A stretch of DNA of 64,000 bases from NCBI GenBank assembly GCA_948567375.1, contig OX419760.1:59020911-59084910 (forward strand). The letters run 5' to 3'. This document shows positions 34,793 through 45,629 of the stretch, one piece after another. The position numbers were made by a program, and so were the translations under genes. The notes under the pieces were generated by a model. That model was not told the DNA's origin and did no database searches. It saw nothing but the letters and a program-made list of their open reading frames with translations. The stretch comes from Lunularia cruciata (taxonomy: Eukaryota; Streptophyta; Marchantiopsida; Lunulariales; Lunulariaceae). Numbering within the stretch: the first letter of the stretch is position 1; every line of letters starts with the position of its first letter.

Positions 34793-35019
34793 CCCCTGGA
34801 CTCGAGCTAGCCCTGAAACCCTAACGGTCCCGCTGACGACACACCTGACGGTGCAAACGGTGCAAAGTGACGGTGAGCCCCACCGTGAAGTCAGTACCCC
34901 GAACACAAAATCTAACCATCGGAAAGTAGTCCCTGAGAAACTGCTAGAATAACTCTAACTACCATCACTGGAACTCCAGTGTCCGAGCATCTAGATGCGG
35001 AACTACAAATGGTGTGACA
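34571..35019 (-). repeat. Block A1, 5' terminus of A-II
   Basis: This 449-bp terminal block begins in element sense at TGTCACACC (35019). It matches A2 (25217-25664). AGAT follows outside at 35020-35023. No B block accompanies it, unlike the 3' end. Confidence 0.93.
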
Positions 35020-35886
35020 AGATCACAATGCAATTTTGGTTGCTACCTTCTTCTTGTTGGGTGGCATTGTATTCCATAGCTCTTGCAATTTGTGCTTGCT
35101 TCACTAATTTAAGCTCCACTTAATTGTTCCCAATAACTCACTCACATAGTCTCTTGTTCTACCTTCACCAATTCTCATTCACCATTAGGCAAGTTTATTC
35201 TTACTTGCAGTCTTCCTTGATTCCATGCTCATTGCTTCTCAAAGTCTATGTGAATTTAATTGACCAAACGTGACTCCCTCCTACGGTGGTGTACTTATAC
35301 TTGGTAATGATTCATTTTGTAATTTTGGTGGGCATTAGTGGTGAAAATTTGTTGTTTCCACATGTGTGAAGTGCCACAAGGGGCAATAGTTACTAAAATA
35401 AGTTCTTTTTCCCTTGTTCCATTTTCTTGCTTGTGTAAATGCCAATGTGGATGACAAACCAAGCCAATGGCTGATATGGCAAACCATACTCATGATTGAC
35501 TAGTCCCACTCATATGGTTTGGAAGTACTCCCACTCCAATGGTGTAAAAATGTTTATGGTTGCTCCACCTATTTCTTGGATCTACACCTTTGGTCTTTTC
35601 CTTGTGATTGGAGTAAGACTAATGATCCTATCTACTAACTTTATACTGCACTAAGTACTTATCAATTTTCTAAGTTAAAAATAAATTGGCTTGAGAAGAG
35701 GCAAGGTGGACTACCACACACTCTCTTGAATTATAAATTTAGTCTTGAAAGATTGCGATCTACTTTGAGTTGATTGTGCTCTATGTCTACTAGCAAGTAA
35801 TTGCAAGCGTCTTGATGAATGAACCTCACTTCCTTGCAAAGTCTTGGATTTATATTTCACATTTAGACAACTTTTCAATTCAATGG
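35020..35886. other. Unrecognised sequence between A-II and B
   Basis: The right-hand continuation of the locus hit by A-II. Minus-strand reading gives short plausible peptide stretches (AQIARAMEYNATQQEE) but no family. The part 35330-35480 resembles 55100-55260 on the far side of element B (shared CCACATGTG.GAAGTGCCA and a few later words), which suggests an old duplication or LTR pair around B. Confidence 0.4.
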
Positions 35887-35891
35887 GTAAT

Positions 35892-38800
35892 TGTGGTACC
35901 CACATTTTTTGTTTTTCTAGGGTGGGTAGTGTTTAAGAAACAAAGTAAGCACGGAAAAGTCAAATTGTTGACAAAGAATGGACGGAAGTAACTGCGGAGG
36001 AAAGCCAAAGAAGCTGACATTGGATCCGATGATGGAGGTACTTGGATGAGGAGTACACCGGGAACGGTCTGAAGATCACCGTCTTTGGATTGGAAAACAT
36101 AGGAAAGACAAAGACCATTTAACAACCTCTATACGTGGCAAGAAAGTACATTTCAAGAAACGGCGGGGGCAGGAGAATCATGTCTTGACAGTGACCAAGA
36201 GTGCACGCAGAAGAGAGAAAATCACCAACAAAATTGACTGAAGAATGATTGCAATTTGGGGCAATATAAAATTGCGACTGTGCATGAGGAATTTGAACAC
36301 TCTAAGAAAATTTCCAATTCCTTTGAGTAGTCATCTTGCAGTAATGCGTGTCCGGAAGCCCATCAAGAGTGAAATTTTCCGAAACCCTGAGGGAGTTAGA
36401 GTGTCTCGTCCAGGAGAGGGTCTGATCTTCCAATAGTGTAGAACGAGAGAACAAATCATGGCAAAGAAGGTGGCCAACGCGCTGGCAGTGAGAGGTTTTG
36501 CAATTCAAAGAGTAGATGTAGTAGCTAGAATCAAGGTCTTAGTTAGACTTTGTATTACCTTTTTAGCATGGAACTGGAATTTCAGTTTCCCGAGAGTGAT
36601 GGCAGAGATTGCTGCCAGTAATTGTGAGGAGGGTCCCGAGGTGGAGGGGAAGAGAGGCAATCCGGCTTGATGGACTGAGTCGGATTGGAAATAAGTATTG
36701 GGGAAAGAAGCAAGAGAGCCGAAAGGGGTCACCTTCTATCGGAAGTGTGATGCTGCAGAGGAGACGGCGAAGATCCGTAACTCTTTTTTTGCTCCAAGAA
36801 CTAGGAATGGTTACAAGGTGGAATCCTATTGGGACCCGATCCAAAGAAGTATTGTGGGGGCAATGATGGCCATGTTCAAGCCAAAGCAAACAACCTATGT
36901 GACCATGCAACATGCAGTCTTCTTTCATTAGATGTTTGCAGGAGTACCATTGAATTGGGTGAAGTGTTTCCATCACCGAACAAGGCAGACGGTGGTAATT
37001 GGAGAACGGGCTCACCACCGCATTATTTTGCACCGTTCACAGCTCACTTCTACTTCAGGCTGAACTTGCTAACCAAAGACGAGCGTCATTGTATGGTGTC
37101 GCACATGCACCCCGATTTGAAACAAGAAGCAGACAAAGAGGAGCGTCAGTATATGCTACATCTGCGAGCAAATGATGAGTACTTTGCAAGGACGGGACAA
37201 TGGAAGATCAAAGATGTTACCAGTCCAAACATGAAAAAGCAAAGTAAACCCAAAGAAGCCAAGTCGTCGCCCATACAACAAAAGACTCGGAGGCTGATGT
37301 TGAAGACCGCTAAAATTGTAAGAAGGGCATCATTGGGATCAGAGTCTGATAAAGAAATTGAGTCGTAGGAAGAAGACTTGGAAGAAGAAGAGCTCACATT
37401 GAAAAGTGAGGAGTCTGGGAGCAAAAGTGAGGGAGAACCAGAAGTCCAACAATCGGTGGTAATAAGTGAGGCTGGTGAGGCGATGGTGGAGAACAGGCCA
37501 AGACCTGAAGCGAAGGAGGAGTATCTCACGGGGCCGAGTTCAAGAGGCAAAGACAAAGACAATGCCGATACGATGAAGATACAAAGATCGCGACTTTGGA
37601 TGAAGGAGCCAATGACGGAGGAGAAGACTCCAGACGAAGGTGACAAGGAAGAAGTGGAACACTTCGGGATATTGTATTTGACAAAGGTAGTAACACCACT
37701 GCTGGAATTGTTGAAGGAGCATCAAAGAGTAATTCCTCAAGCTCGCAGGAAGGGGATGAACAAATTGCAGATGGTGAAGTATCTATTGAAGGAAGTGCAG
37801 GAGCTGCAGGAGCATCAAGTCCAAAGAAATAAAGAAATTGAAGATCTTCAGAGGGAGGAAGACTCGAGGAAGAAAACTCTGAGCTTGATACAAGGAAGCT
37901 GCGCAGAGAAGGAGAAGGAATTGCAGAAGCAAGCCGGAGAATTGAAGGAGCAGGCAATGTGGCTGAGCAAGATGAAGGAGGAAGTGAGTGATGTGCGCAT
38001 CGAAAATGTTCATTTGAAGGCGATGACCATCGTGATGGAGCAGGAGTTGTACAGCTTGAAGAAGAGTGCCGCCGCAAAAGATCAAGCATGGCAGAGAAAG
38101 TTGACGTCCAGGCACCAAGAAGAAGAGCGATTGCAAGAACTTGTCAAGAGCATAGAACAACAAAATATGCAATGGTCAGAGGAGAAGAAGATACTAGCTG
38201 CAGAATACAAAGACGAGTTGAAGATGTATCGAGCGGAATTAAAGGTAGAACGCTCTCGAGGATATGAGTCGGAATCAGTAGGAGACCTTGCGGGGAAATT
38301 AAGAGCAATCTTAAGCACAGAGGCTGAAGGAAGATTGGAAGAAGCTTGCCTACATGAGTTGAAATACTTGTGCAGGAGACTAGGAAACAAAAAGCCAAGG
38401 ACGTGGACATGAACACCTGGCTAATTCGGTTGAGAGAGCGTGTAGATAGGAAAATGTTAGAGGTAGAGAATAATGTTAGTCTTAGACTAGATTTAGTCAA
38501 TTCCGAATTAGAGAAGATTCGGAAGAGTGTGACAGTGGAAATGAAACCCAATGTTGGAGAAGTAGGAACTCAAGTGTCATCGGACTTGCTAATTGACACT
38601 TTAGAGAAGAGTGGGTCAAGAAATAAGAGTGTAGGAGTAACCCGGAGCTCAATTGTAGACTGTAGTGTAGAAGTTGTAGAATTAGTGACAAAATTAGTAG
38701 AATCAGTCATACCCAAAGAAGGTGAAATAGTAAGAAGATCATCGGGTTTGGAAGCCGATGATGAGGTTGACATTGGATCCAGATAGAAGTTAATTTTGAG

Positions 38801-39585
38801 ATAGGAAAGGACAGTTATGAAATGATAGTTTGTCACTTGGGATCTGTAGGTAGGAAAAGATGTTAGGAAGCGGTGTCTAGGTAGGCAAGTCTGCCATTTG
38901 CTTCAGTATTTAAGTGGAGCATTCGTAGTACAATGTTATTCAGTATTCATATTTCTGAAGATAGATAAAGCGAAGTGTTGTTCTCAGTACTCGTCGCTTA
39001 AGCTTAATTCCGGTTGTCAATTTTGTGTTTGTATTTGTGAGTGTGTGGAGAATTCCGAAGAGCAAGTCAGTGTGTCTGTGGATGTTGGGATCTGAAGCCT
39101 TGATCTTCATTCTGTGTGTTTGATCTTGAGTGAAGTGCATCGGAGCAATGCCTTGACACGTCTGAGAGGAATTGTAGTATTATTAGTATTCTGCATTGGT
39201 GAGTACAGTACGATGTTGATGTGAAGCAATTTTGATCGAGGAAGTTGTGCCTTCAGTGGAGAGGTGGAACACAATTCTGAGGCAAAATCGGTCTTTGTAG
39301 TGAAGTGCCGTCTTTGAGAGAATCTGAATCATCACAATCAAGAGTTGTTTGGACAGAATTTACTATGATGTGATTATATGTGTATATTCATGACAAGTTG
39401 TCAAGATTGTGAGCTTGTTACTCTCTTCTGGGTGTAGTTTCTACCTAAGAGATTAAAGAAGCCATCAAGAAGAACTGCAATTGTGACTTTTGACTTTGTA
39501 TTTGACCAATTCTGGATAGTATCTCTATGGGAATGAACTTTACTTACCCGATTACCGCAGAAGTAATATTTGTCAGGTTGTCACG
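35892..39585 (+). repeat. 5' LTR of B (3.7 kb, with coding region)
   Basis: It starts TGTGGTACCCACATTTTTTG and ends GGTTGTCAC just before the primer site. It aligns end to end with 51399-55095. A TATA-like AGTATTTAAG lies near 38905, so about 3 kb is U3. The U3 carries a coiled-coil coding region. Confidence 0.92.
36430..38790 (+). pseudogene. U3-encoded coiled-coil protein in the B 5' LTR
   Basis: The open stretch at 37378-38412 encodes a very charged protein. It has an acidic, Ser-rich start, then about 200 residues of heptad-like coiled coil (LLKEVQELQEHQVQRNKEIE and LKEQAMWLSKMKEEV are typical). An upstream part (about 36600-37370) has VTFYRKCDAAEE, a Tyr/Phe-rich stretch and LNLLTKDERHCMVSHMHP, which faintly recalls the globular domain found in plant transposon-associated proteins. 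A further coiled part follows (RLRERVDRKMLEVENNV). The same frame recurs in the 3' LTR. The function is unknown. It is interrupted in this copy. Confidence 0.65.
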
Positions 39586-39592
39586 TGAATTT

Positions 39593-39610
39593 TGGCACCA
39601 CTTCCGGGGA
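39593..39610 (+). other. Primer-binding site of B
   Basis: TGGCACCACTTCCGGGGA lies a few bases after the LTR. It has the TGG start and the CCGGGGA end of the tRNA-Asp-type primer sites common in Tat/Athila elements (TGGCGCCGTTGCCGGGGA). The tRNA identity is tentative. Confidence 0.65.
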
Positions 39611-39669
39611 TACAAATCTCGGAAGTGGAAGAATACAAAGCCAAATTCAAAATTGGGTGTCCATGCAAT

Positions 39670-41510
39670 ATGAATGTCTGCATCGAGAGAACAACGGGAA
39701 GAGAGAGCTCAAAGACGAGCAGTGCAACGTGAAGAAGATGAACGTTTGAAAGCCCCATACACTTCAGACGAAATCAAACGAGAAGAGTTGGACTTTCAAC
39801 TTCTTCACAAAGTGCAAGCAGCCCTGCGCAAACTTGACCAAAAGAGATGCGAAGGAGGTTGGCAAGGCTTCTTTTCATCCCCGTCTTCCAAGAACAAGAA
39901 AGACTCAAGCGGGCAGACATACACGCTACGACCCAGTACACCAACTTCCTCTAAAGCTGTAAAGGAAGTTGATTTCATTAAGAAGTTTGTTTGAGAAAAG
40001 ACATCACAAACACTTATGAAAGAAGAGTGTCAGCATCTGGTACAAAAAATTCCTCAGTTATCCCGAAGAAGATTCGAAGATCAGATTGAAGTTGTGGACC
40101 CTCTTACTTCTGATTGGGTTGAGGTCGACACAACCAGAGAAGAAGAAATTGTCAAAGAAGACCCAGATTTGAACTTGACAAATTGGAACCCGTGGGCAGA
40201 CAACATGGCATCCATACCAAGTAGTTCTGCGGTTCCCGTAAGTTCAAACTTACCACACTTAAATCCGCCACACCGCACAATGTCTTCATTACCCGTAACC
40301 CGGCATGCTTACCAGAAGTATAAAGGTACCAAACAAGACAAAGATCCAGACAAATTCATTGAGGAATTCAAAGTTATTTCCTTTGCCAACAAGGAACATG
40401 ACTTTGCGGATCGACTGCGGATTTTTCCAAGTCTGCTCCGAAGGAAGGCTCGGAGCTGGTATACTCATGTAACGCAGAAGGGATTTACATCAGCAGACTG
40501 TGCAGACTTACGACAGGGATTCCTGGAACAATTTCGGGAAGTGGATTATGATACAAGTGTCTTCACGGCACTTAATGATTTGGATCAAGGAAAGAAGGAA
40601 AAATTGAGAGATTACTCTGAGCGGTTCATGGCTTTATTGAACCGAGTCCCGAAGCAATCCGGGGTGGTGGGTTATTCCGATGCCCAAGCCTACCTGGTTT
40701 CTTGGTGGGCTTTCACCGGAGATTTGAATCTTTGCCAGGGAGAGAAATGTAACCTCTCTGAACAAAGTCCTCAAACATGTTGCCGGATATGAGGCGGCTC
40801 ATTCTAACTCATCCAGTAATCAAAGAAATCATGAGAAGAAAGGCAAAAAGCCAAGACGAAGAGCTTCAAAAGTACTTCTCCTTCTTCGGAAGAATCCTCC
40901 ACTTCTTCTAGTTCTTCTTTGGAATCTGACAAAGAACCCAAGCCAAGAAAAATACAAAGACATGGGAAAGAAGCCCATAACACCGCCAGTAAAGAATATA
41001 TCCAAGGCGGATCAAAAGTTGGAAACGCTGATTAAAGAGTTTGCGGATTTTAAAATTCAGATGATTGGGGCTAAGGACCAAAGAAAGCTCCTGTCATTTG
41101 GACGACCAAATGTATGGTGCACTGCGTGTGGTAAATCCGGCCATGCTAATACGGAGTGTTTAACTCACACGGCATTTCCAGTGCAACAAATAGATTGGGT
41201 ACTTGGGTGGGATCAAGACAAAGACAAAGATACAATATACCAAACCCAAGACACACAGCCTTCATCAAGCCCATCGTATCAAGGTCCCCGGTTTGGACCA
41301 AGGGAGTATAATCCTACGGTTCCTCCACAAAGACCTCCGATGGGCGGTCAAAATAGACCTCAAAATGTTGCATCGGGTGCTTGTCACAATTGTGGCTCAA
41401 TGGGACATTGGTCTCCAAATTGTCCAGAGCCAAGATGACAAATTGGGTATGTACTCCTTTGTGGGAATTGTAGAGGATCGGGGCACACAGGAAACCAATG
41501 CCCACAACCA
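39670..41510 (+). pseudogene. Gag region of B with three zinc knuckles
   Basis: The Gag core at about 40300-40720 has DKDPDKFIEEFKVI, RRKARSWYTHV and LRDYSERFMALLNRVP, the usual helical retrotransposon Gag pattern. Three CCHC knuckles follow: CTACGKSGHANTEC, CHNCGSMGHWSPNC and CGNCRGSGHTGNQC. A highly charged N-terminal part (about 39674-39994) precedes the core. It is broken. Confidence 0.85.
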
Positions 41511-42269
41511 CCCAATCCGAAGCCCCCTGTCAAGTATGTTCAGACTCTTGCTGAGCATGCTGCGCTTCAGGCAAAGGGGGACACTAACGTCAATTGTATT
41601 ACCCTTGAGGAAGAGAGGCCTCAAGAAGGAAGTCCTGCTTCAGAAGGAGATTGGCCAGACCTCAAAATTTTGAAGGTAGAAACTCGCACGGAAATAAAGA
41701 ATTAAGTTCCCAAAGACACAAGTATGGTGGCGTCTTCCTCTCGGAAAATGAAGAGACTGCGACCAAAAGCTATTCTTTCTGCAAAGGAGGAAAAGGTCCT
41801 AGCAAAAGCTAAAGCAAAAGCCCTATAGAAAGAAATTAAGGAGGCAGTATTGCACACGCGGGAAATAAGTGTGGAGGCGAATGCGAAGACGCAAACCCCC
41901 GTATTTCTGGCAGATATCAGGTCTGAAGTAAAAGACTTGATCTAAGCCAAAGTTGGTCAACGCGATGATCATCGGGTCAACCACCTACGCACTCCGGTTA
42001 CCATCCTCAAACATCCCAAAGTTTGCTTTGAACAAGCAAACAATTCAGAAGCAAAGTCAAAGACAAAGCAGGTGAAATTCGGAGGAGTTTCACAATATGA
42101 TATTGTGGCAGATATGGCGTCTACAAGCGCAAATGTCACATTTAAAAAATTATGGGAGGACAATAAGCTATATAAAAAGCAGCTAAGTTCAGCTCTCAAG
42201 AAAGTAAGGGCGATGACAAAGAAGGACTTGCCCGCAATTTATCATATTGAACAGGAAGATTTGGGATCT

Positions 42270-42600
42270 CCTGAGGTAGATGCGGAGATAGCAGGCTGTA
42301 TGATTACATCCATACCCATTGATTCGGGGTCGGGTGTAAATGTCATGACAGAAGACACTGCACATCGACTGGGGTACACAACTTTTGAACCAACACCCCG
42401 GGTACTTAAGTTTGCGGATCAAACCAGGCGATAGCCCTTGGGCATGCTATCGAATATTACCACGATTATTGGAGGGGTGCTTTTCAAATTAAACTACATT
42501 GTGTTACGACCTGTAACCAAAACTAGCTACCCTCTCTTGATCGGGAGACCTTGGTTGTACAGTGCCCAGGTTATGGTGGATTGGCACTAGCAAAAATTAC
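42270..42600 (+). pseudogene. Retropepsin region of B
   Basis: IPIDSGSGVNVMTEDTA holds the D-S-G active site, and LLIGRPWLYSAQVMVDW is the closing conserved segment. It lies between the knuckles and RT. Confidence 0.82.
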
Positions 42601-42669
42601 AATTTAAAGACATTTTGTCTAAAGAACAAAAGCTGGTGACGGTAAGTTGGATGAAGGTTCCTCATCTTG

Positions 42670-42830
42670 GGGAAACTACTTCATCCGAAGATGAGGATGA
42701 ATCCGAAGATTCATCGTCTTTGTCTTCTGAAGACTCCGAAGCTGATGTCCAAGTAAATTATTTGGAATGCTACGAGGTAGAGGTCAATGATGAAGACCCA
42801 TATGACATTGCCTTGGGTGAACAAGACTTG
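42670..42830 (+). pseudogene. Acidic Ser/Glu/Asp linker of B
   Basis: Between protease and RT lies a strongly acidic, Ser-rich tract (SSEDEDESEDSSSLSSEDSE). Acidic, Ser-rich stretches of this kind are usually disordered. The role is unknown. It is part of the B polyprotein region. Confidence 0.6.
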
Positions 42831-43069
42831 GAGGAAGGGGGTTTGATGGCAGTACGTCTCGGTTTGAGTCGAGTAAGTCACGTAGAAGGTGTCATTAACC
42901 CCGATGACTGTCAAGACGTGGTCTTGACTGAAGAAAAGATTTTAAAAATTTCAAAGACAGTCACCGCCGAGGAGTTGGCAGGATACACTGCATTGTTTAT
43001 AGAGTTCCAGGATGTATTTGCCTGGTCTATTGACCAAATGCCGAGAATTCCATGAGAATTTGGCGAGCA

Positions 43070-44350
43070 CCGGATTGATTTGGTCGAAGGTGCAGTTCCG
43101 GTTTGGCAAAGACAATACCGCCTGAACCCAAAGTACTCCCTCCTGGTAAAAGATGAAATTGATAAGTACTTAGGGGCTGGAATAATTTTCCCTGTTCTGA
43201 GTAGTGAGTGGGTTTCACCCATTTTCATCGTTCCAAAGAAGAGGACAGGGAAAATTCAAGTATGCCAGGTTTTTTGCAAATTGAACGCAGTCACCAGAAA
43301 GGATCATCATCCTTTACCATTTACAGACACAATTCTGGACCAAGTAGCTGGTCATCCATGCTATAGTTTTCTCGATGGATTTTCAGGGTACAATCAAGTA
43401 TCCATTTGAGAAGAAGACAAGGACAAAACCACATTTACAACCGATTGGGGCACTTTTGCTTACAATCAAATGCCCTTTGGGTTGTATAATGCTCTTGCTA
43501 CTTTCCAACGAATGATGAACTCAATATTCAAAGATTTTCTACGTAAATTTGTGGAAAACTTCATTGATGACTTTTGTGTGTTTGGGCAAAGAGAGGTACA
43601 TATAGATTATCTTTGCCAAACTTTTGAAAGGTGTCGTTTTGCCGGTTTGTCATTACACCCGAAAAAATGCTTCTTTGCAATGAAGGAGGGAATTCTTCTA
43701 GGGCATCGGGTGTCAAGCCGAGGAATTGAAGTGGATGTCGAGAAGGTTAAAGTAATTGCAGCTTTGGAATCCCCGAAGAACCTCCGGGAGCTGAGAGCCT
43801 TCTTAGGACATGTTGGATACTACAGACGCTTCGTGTCAAAGTATCAAGTGCTTGCTGCACCACTTACAAAGCTTCTGAAGAAATCCAAAGATTATCTGTG
43901 GGAAGCAACCCAAGAAGAAGCTTTCCAAGTATTGAAGAAGAAACTGGTTGAAGCACCAGTCATGAGGGCCCCAAATTGGGACGTCCCTTTTCATGTGTAT
44001 GTGGACACTTCGTCCATGGCCATCGGAGTTGTCTTAAGTCAAAAGGACAAGAAGAAAAAGGACTACTCGGTGTATTATGCCAGCCGACAACTTTCAGTTT
44101 CTGAAAATAACTATTCAACAACTGAAAGAGAAGCCCTCAGGATGGTGTATGCCTGCAAGAAATTTCGTCACTACCTGTTAGGATACGAATTCATCTTCTA
44201 TGTGGACCATTATGCACTGCAACACTTGGTCAAGAAGGCAGATTTGTTCGGGCAAATTTCATGATGGATCTTGTTGTTACAAGAATTCACATACACTGTA
44301 CAAGTAAGGAAAGGAGCTTCGTATTCAAATGCGGACTTCTTATCTAGGTT
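43070..44350 (+). pseudogene. Reverse transcriptase-RNase H region of B
   Basis: Motifs are WVSPIFIVPKK, CYSFLDGFSGYNQ, GTFAYNQMPFGL and FIDDFCVFG (catalytic DD), then AFLGHVGYYRRF. In RNase H they are VYVDTSSMAIGVVLSQ, YYASRQLS and TTEREALRMVYACKKF. The Tat/Athila-like wording (DGFSGYNQ, GTFAY) separates it from the chromoviruses here. It is broken. Confidence 0.88.
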
Positions 44351-44399
44351 AGAAACTCAAGACCAAGATTTGGAAATCAATGATCGGTTTCCTGATGAA

Positions 44400-45197
44400 G
44401 AGCTATATCATTTAATGGCAGTGCAAAGTACGCGGTATGCGGCAGAATATCATTATTTGCCTATGTACCATTGTCCTGAGGAGCTGGATCCGGAACAAAG
44501 TGCAGTCTTCCTTCAGAAAATGGGACCGTACCAATTGAAACACAACATTTTGTTTAGAATGGGCGAAGATGAAGTACTTCGGAGATGCCTGGAAGCATAC
44601 AAAGTAGGAGGCGTCATCAAATCCTTGCACTTGGAAGCATCGGGAGGACACTATGCCCTAAAAAATACGATGAAGAAAATTCTTTCGGCAGGGTATTGGT
44701 GGCCTACAATGTATAAAGATACGCATGCCCATATTCGGAGTTGTGATGCCTATCAAAGAACAGGGAAACTGACGGCGACTTCCCAGTGGCCTTTGAAACC
44801 AATTTTGCCTCTGGCCCCATTTGAGAAATGGGGTATTGATTTTGTGGGACCTATTTAACCAGTAACCCGTGTCACAAAGAAGAGGTACATCTTAGTATGT
44901 ACTGATTATGCCACCAAGATGGTGGAAGCAGAGGCAACACGAAGAGATGATGCAGAGATAGTAGCAGAATTTTTCTTCTGAAACATCATTTCTTGTTATG
45001 GGTGTCCTCTAGAATTGGTCAGTGATCGAGGAACTCATTTTTTGAACTCAATGGTGGAGGCGTTAACCAAATACTTCCAAATTAAGCATCGGAAGACCAC
45101 GCCTTACAATCCGAAAGTGAATGGACTCACGGAGAAAGCCAATGGATTGCTGTGTAAAATTTTAAATAAGGTGACAGTCAATTATGCCTATGACTGG
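44400..45197 (+). pseudogene. Integrase of B, part left of C3
   Basis: The zinc-binding N-terminus (LHLEASGGHYALKNTM, then C..C in SCDAYQ) is followed by KWGIDFVGPI and, after ILVCTDYATKMVEA-like text, SDRGTHFLN and NPKVNGLTEKANG of the D,D,E core. The region is interrupted at 45197 by insertion of C3. The remainder lies at 50846-51370. Confidence 0.85.
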
Positions 45198-45620
45198 TGT
45201 AAAAGACTGAAACCGAGGAGAGAAATAGGAGAATGGAAACTCACATTGGGACACTTGAATGAGGGAAAACTCCGAATGCCTAGCATGAGCTTTGGCCTTG
45301 ATATTTATAGGTAGCATACAAGACCTTTGAAGCTTCTCAAGAAGCTTCCTTGAGCCTCTTTCTTGGAGTGCAAGTCAAGTTAACTAGGAAGCTTCTCAAG
45401 AAGCTTCCTTCTAGAAGCTGCCTACTTGGCGTGCAAGCTAAGCTAGTTAGAAGCTTCTAGAAGCTTCCTTCTAGAAGCTACCTGCTTAGGGCGCAAGTTA
45501 ACTAGTTGGGAAGCTTCCTAAGAAGCTTCTTAGATGCTTCTAGAATATTCTAGGCTATTTTGGCTTATTCTCTACTTCGTAAGCCCGACTAACTTCGTCA
45601 CTAAACTCCATATTGTTACA
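45198..45620 (-). repeat. 3' LTR of C3
   Basis: In element sense it runs TGTAACAATATGGAG ... CTTTTACA, 423 bp. The TATA box (CTATAAATATC) is at about 45300-45310. Clustered perfect heat-shock elements lie upstream of it, the longest at 45450-45476. The polypurine tract GGCGGGGGAATA is adjacent (45621-45632). Confidence 0.95.
45450..45476 (-). promoter_or_regulatory. Heat-shock element array in the C3 LTR
   Basis: The sequence GAAGCTTCTAGAAGCTTC is four perfect alternating nGAAn/nTTCn units, followed one base later by TTCTAGAA, two more. Further units (GAAGCTTCTCAAGAAGCTTC) lie at about 45330-45349 and 45391-45410. This is the binding pattern of heat-shock factor trimers. The array sits 20-170 bp upstream of the TATA box in element sense. 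The same array occurs in the 5' LTR at 50670-50696. Confidence 0.75.
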
Positions 45621-45629
45621 TATTCCCCC

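Larger units (their letters stand above)
25110..35019 (-). mobile_element. Methyltransferase-bearing Gypsy element, copy A-II
   Basis: This is the best copy of family A: 9,910 bp, nearly whole but with about five or six breaks. In element sense the order is block A1, a long leader (about 1.3 kb), Gag, two CCHC knuckles, retropepsin, DNMT3-like methyltransferase, RT, RNase H, DDE integrase, PHD finger, polypurine tract, then blocks B1, A2 and B2. Both ends are sharp, TGTCAC and CGACA, and both are flanked by AGAT, a 4-bp target duplication. A1 and A2 differ at roughly 15-20 positions, mostly transitions, so the insertion is of moderate age. The flanks are unrelated to the other nested elements. 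Confidence 0.95.

Noticed and set aside
25110-35019. Classification of family A as a Ngaro/DIRS-type tyrosine-recombinase element
   Set aside because: The repeat layout fits, but RT is Ty3/Gypsy-like, the integrase has HHCC and DDE motifs, a protease is present, and a 4-bp target duplication is seen. No tyrosine recombinase was recognised.
37378-38412. A host coiled-coil gene
   Set aside because: The same sequence occurs at the matching place in the second LTR of element B, so it belongs to the LTR.
42670-42830. A separate acidic protein gene in B
   Set aside because: It lies between protease and RT in the same orientation and is best read as a linker of the polyprotein.
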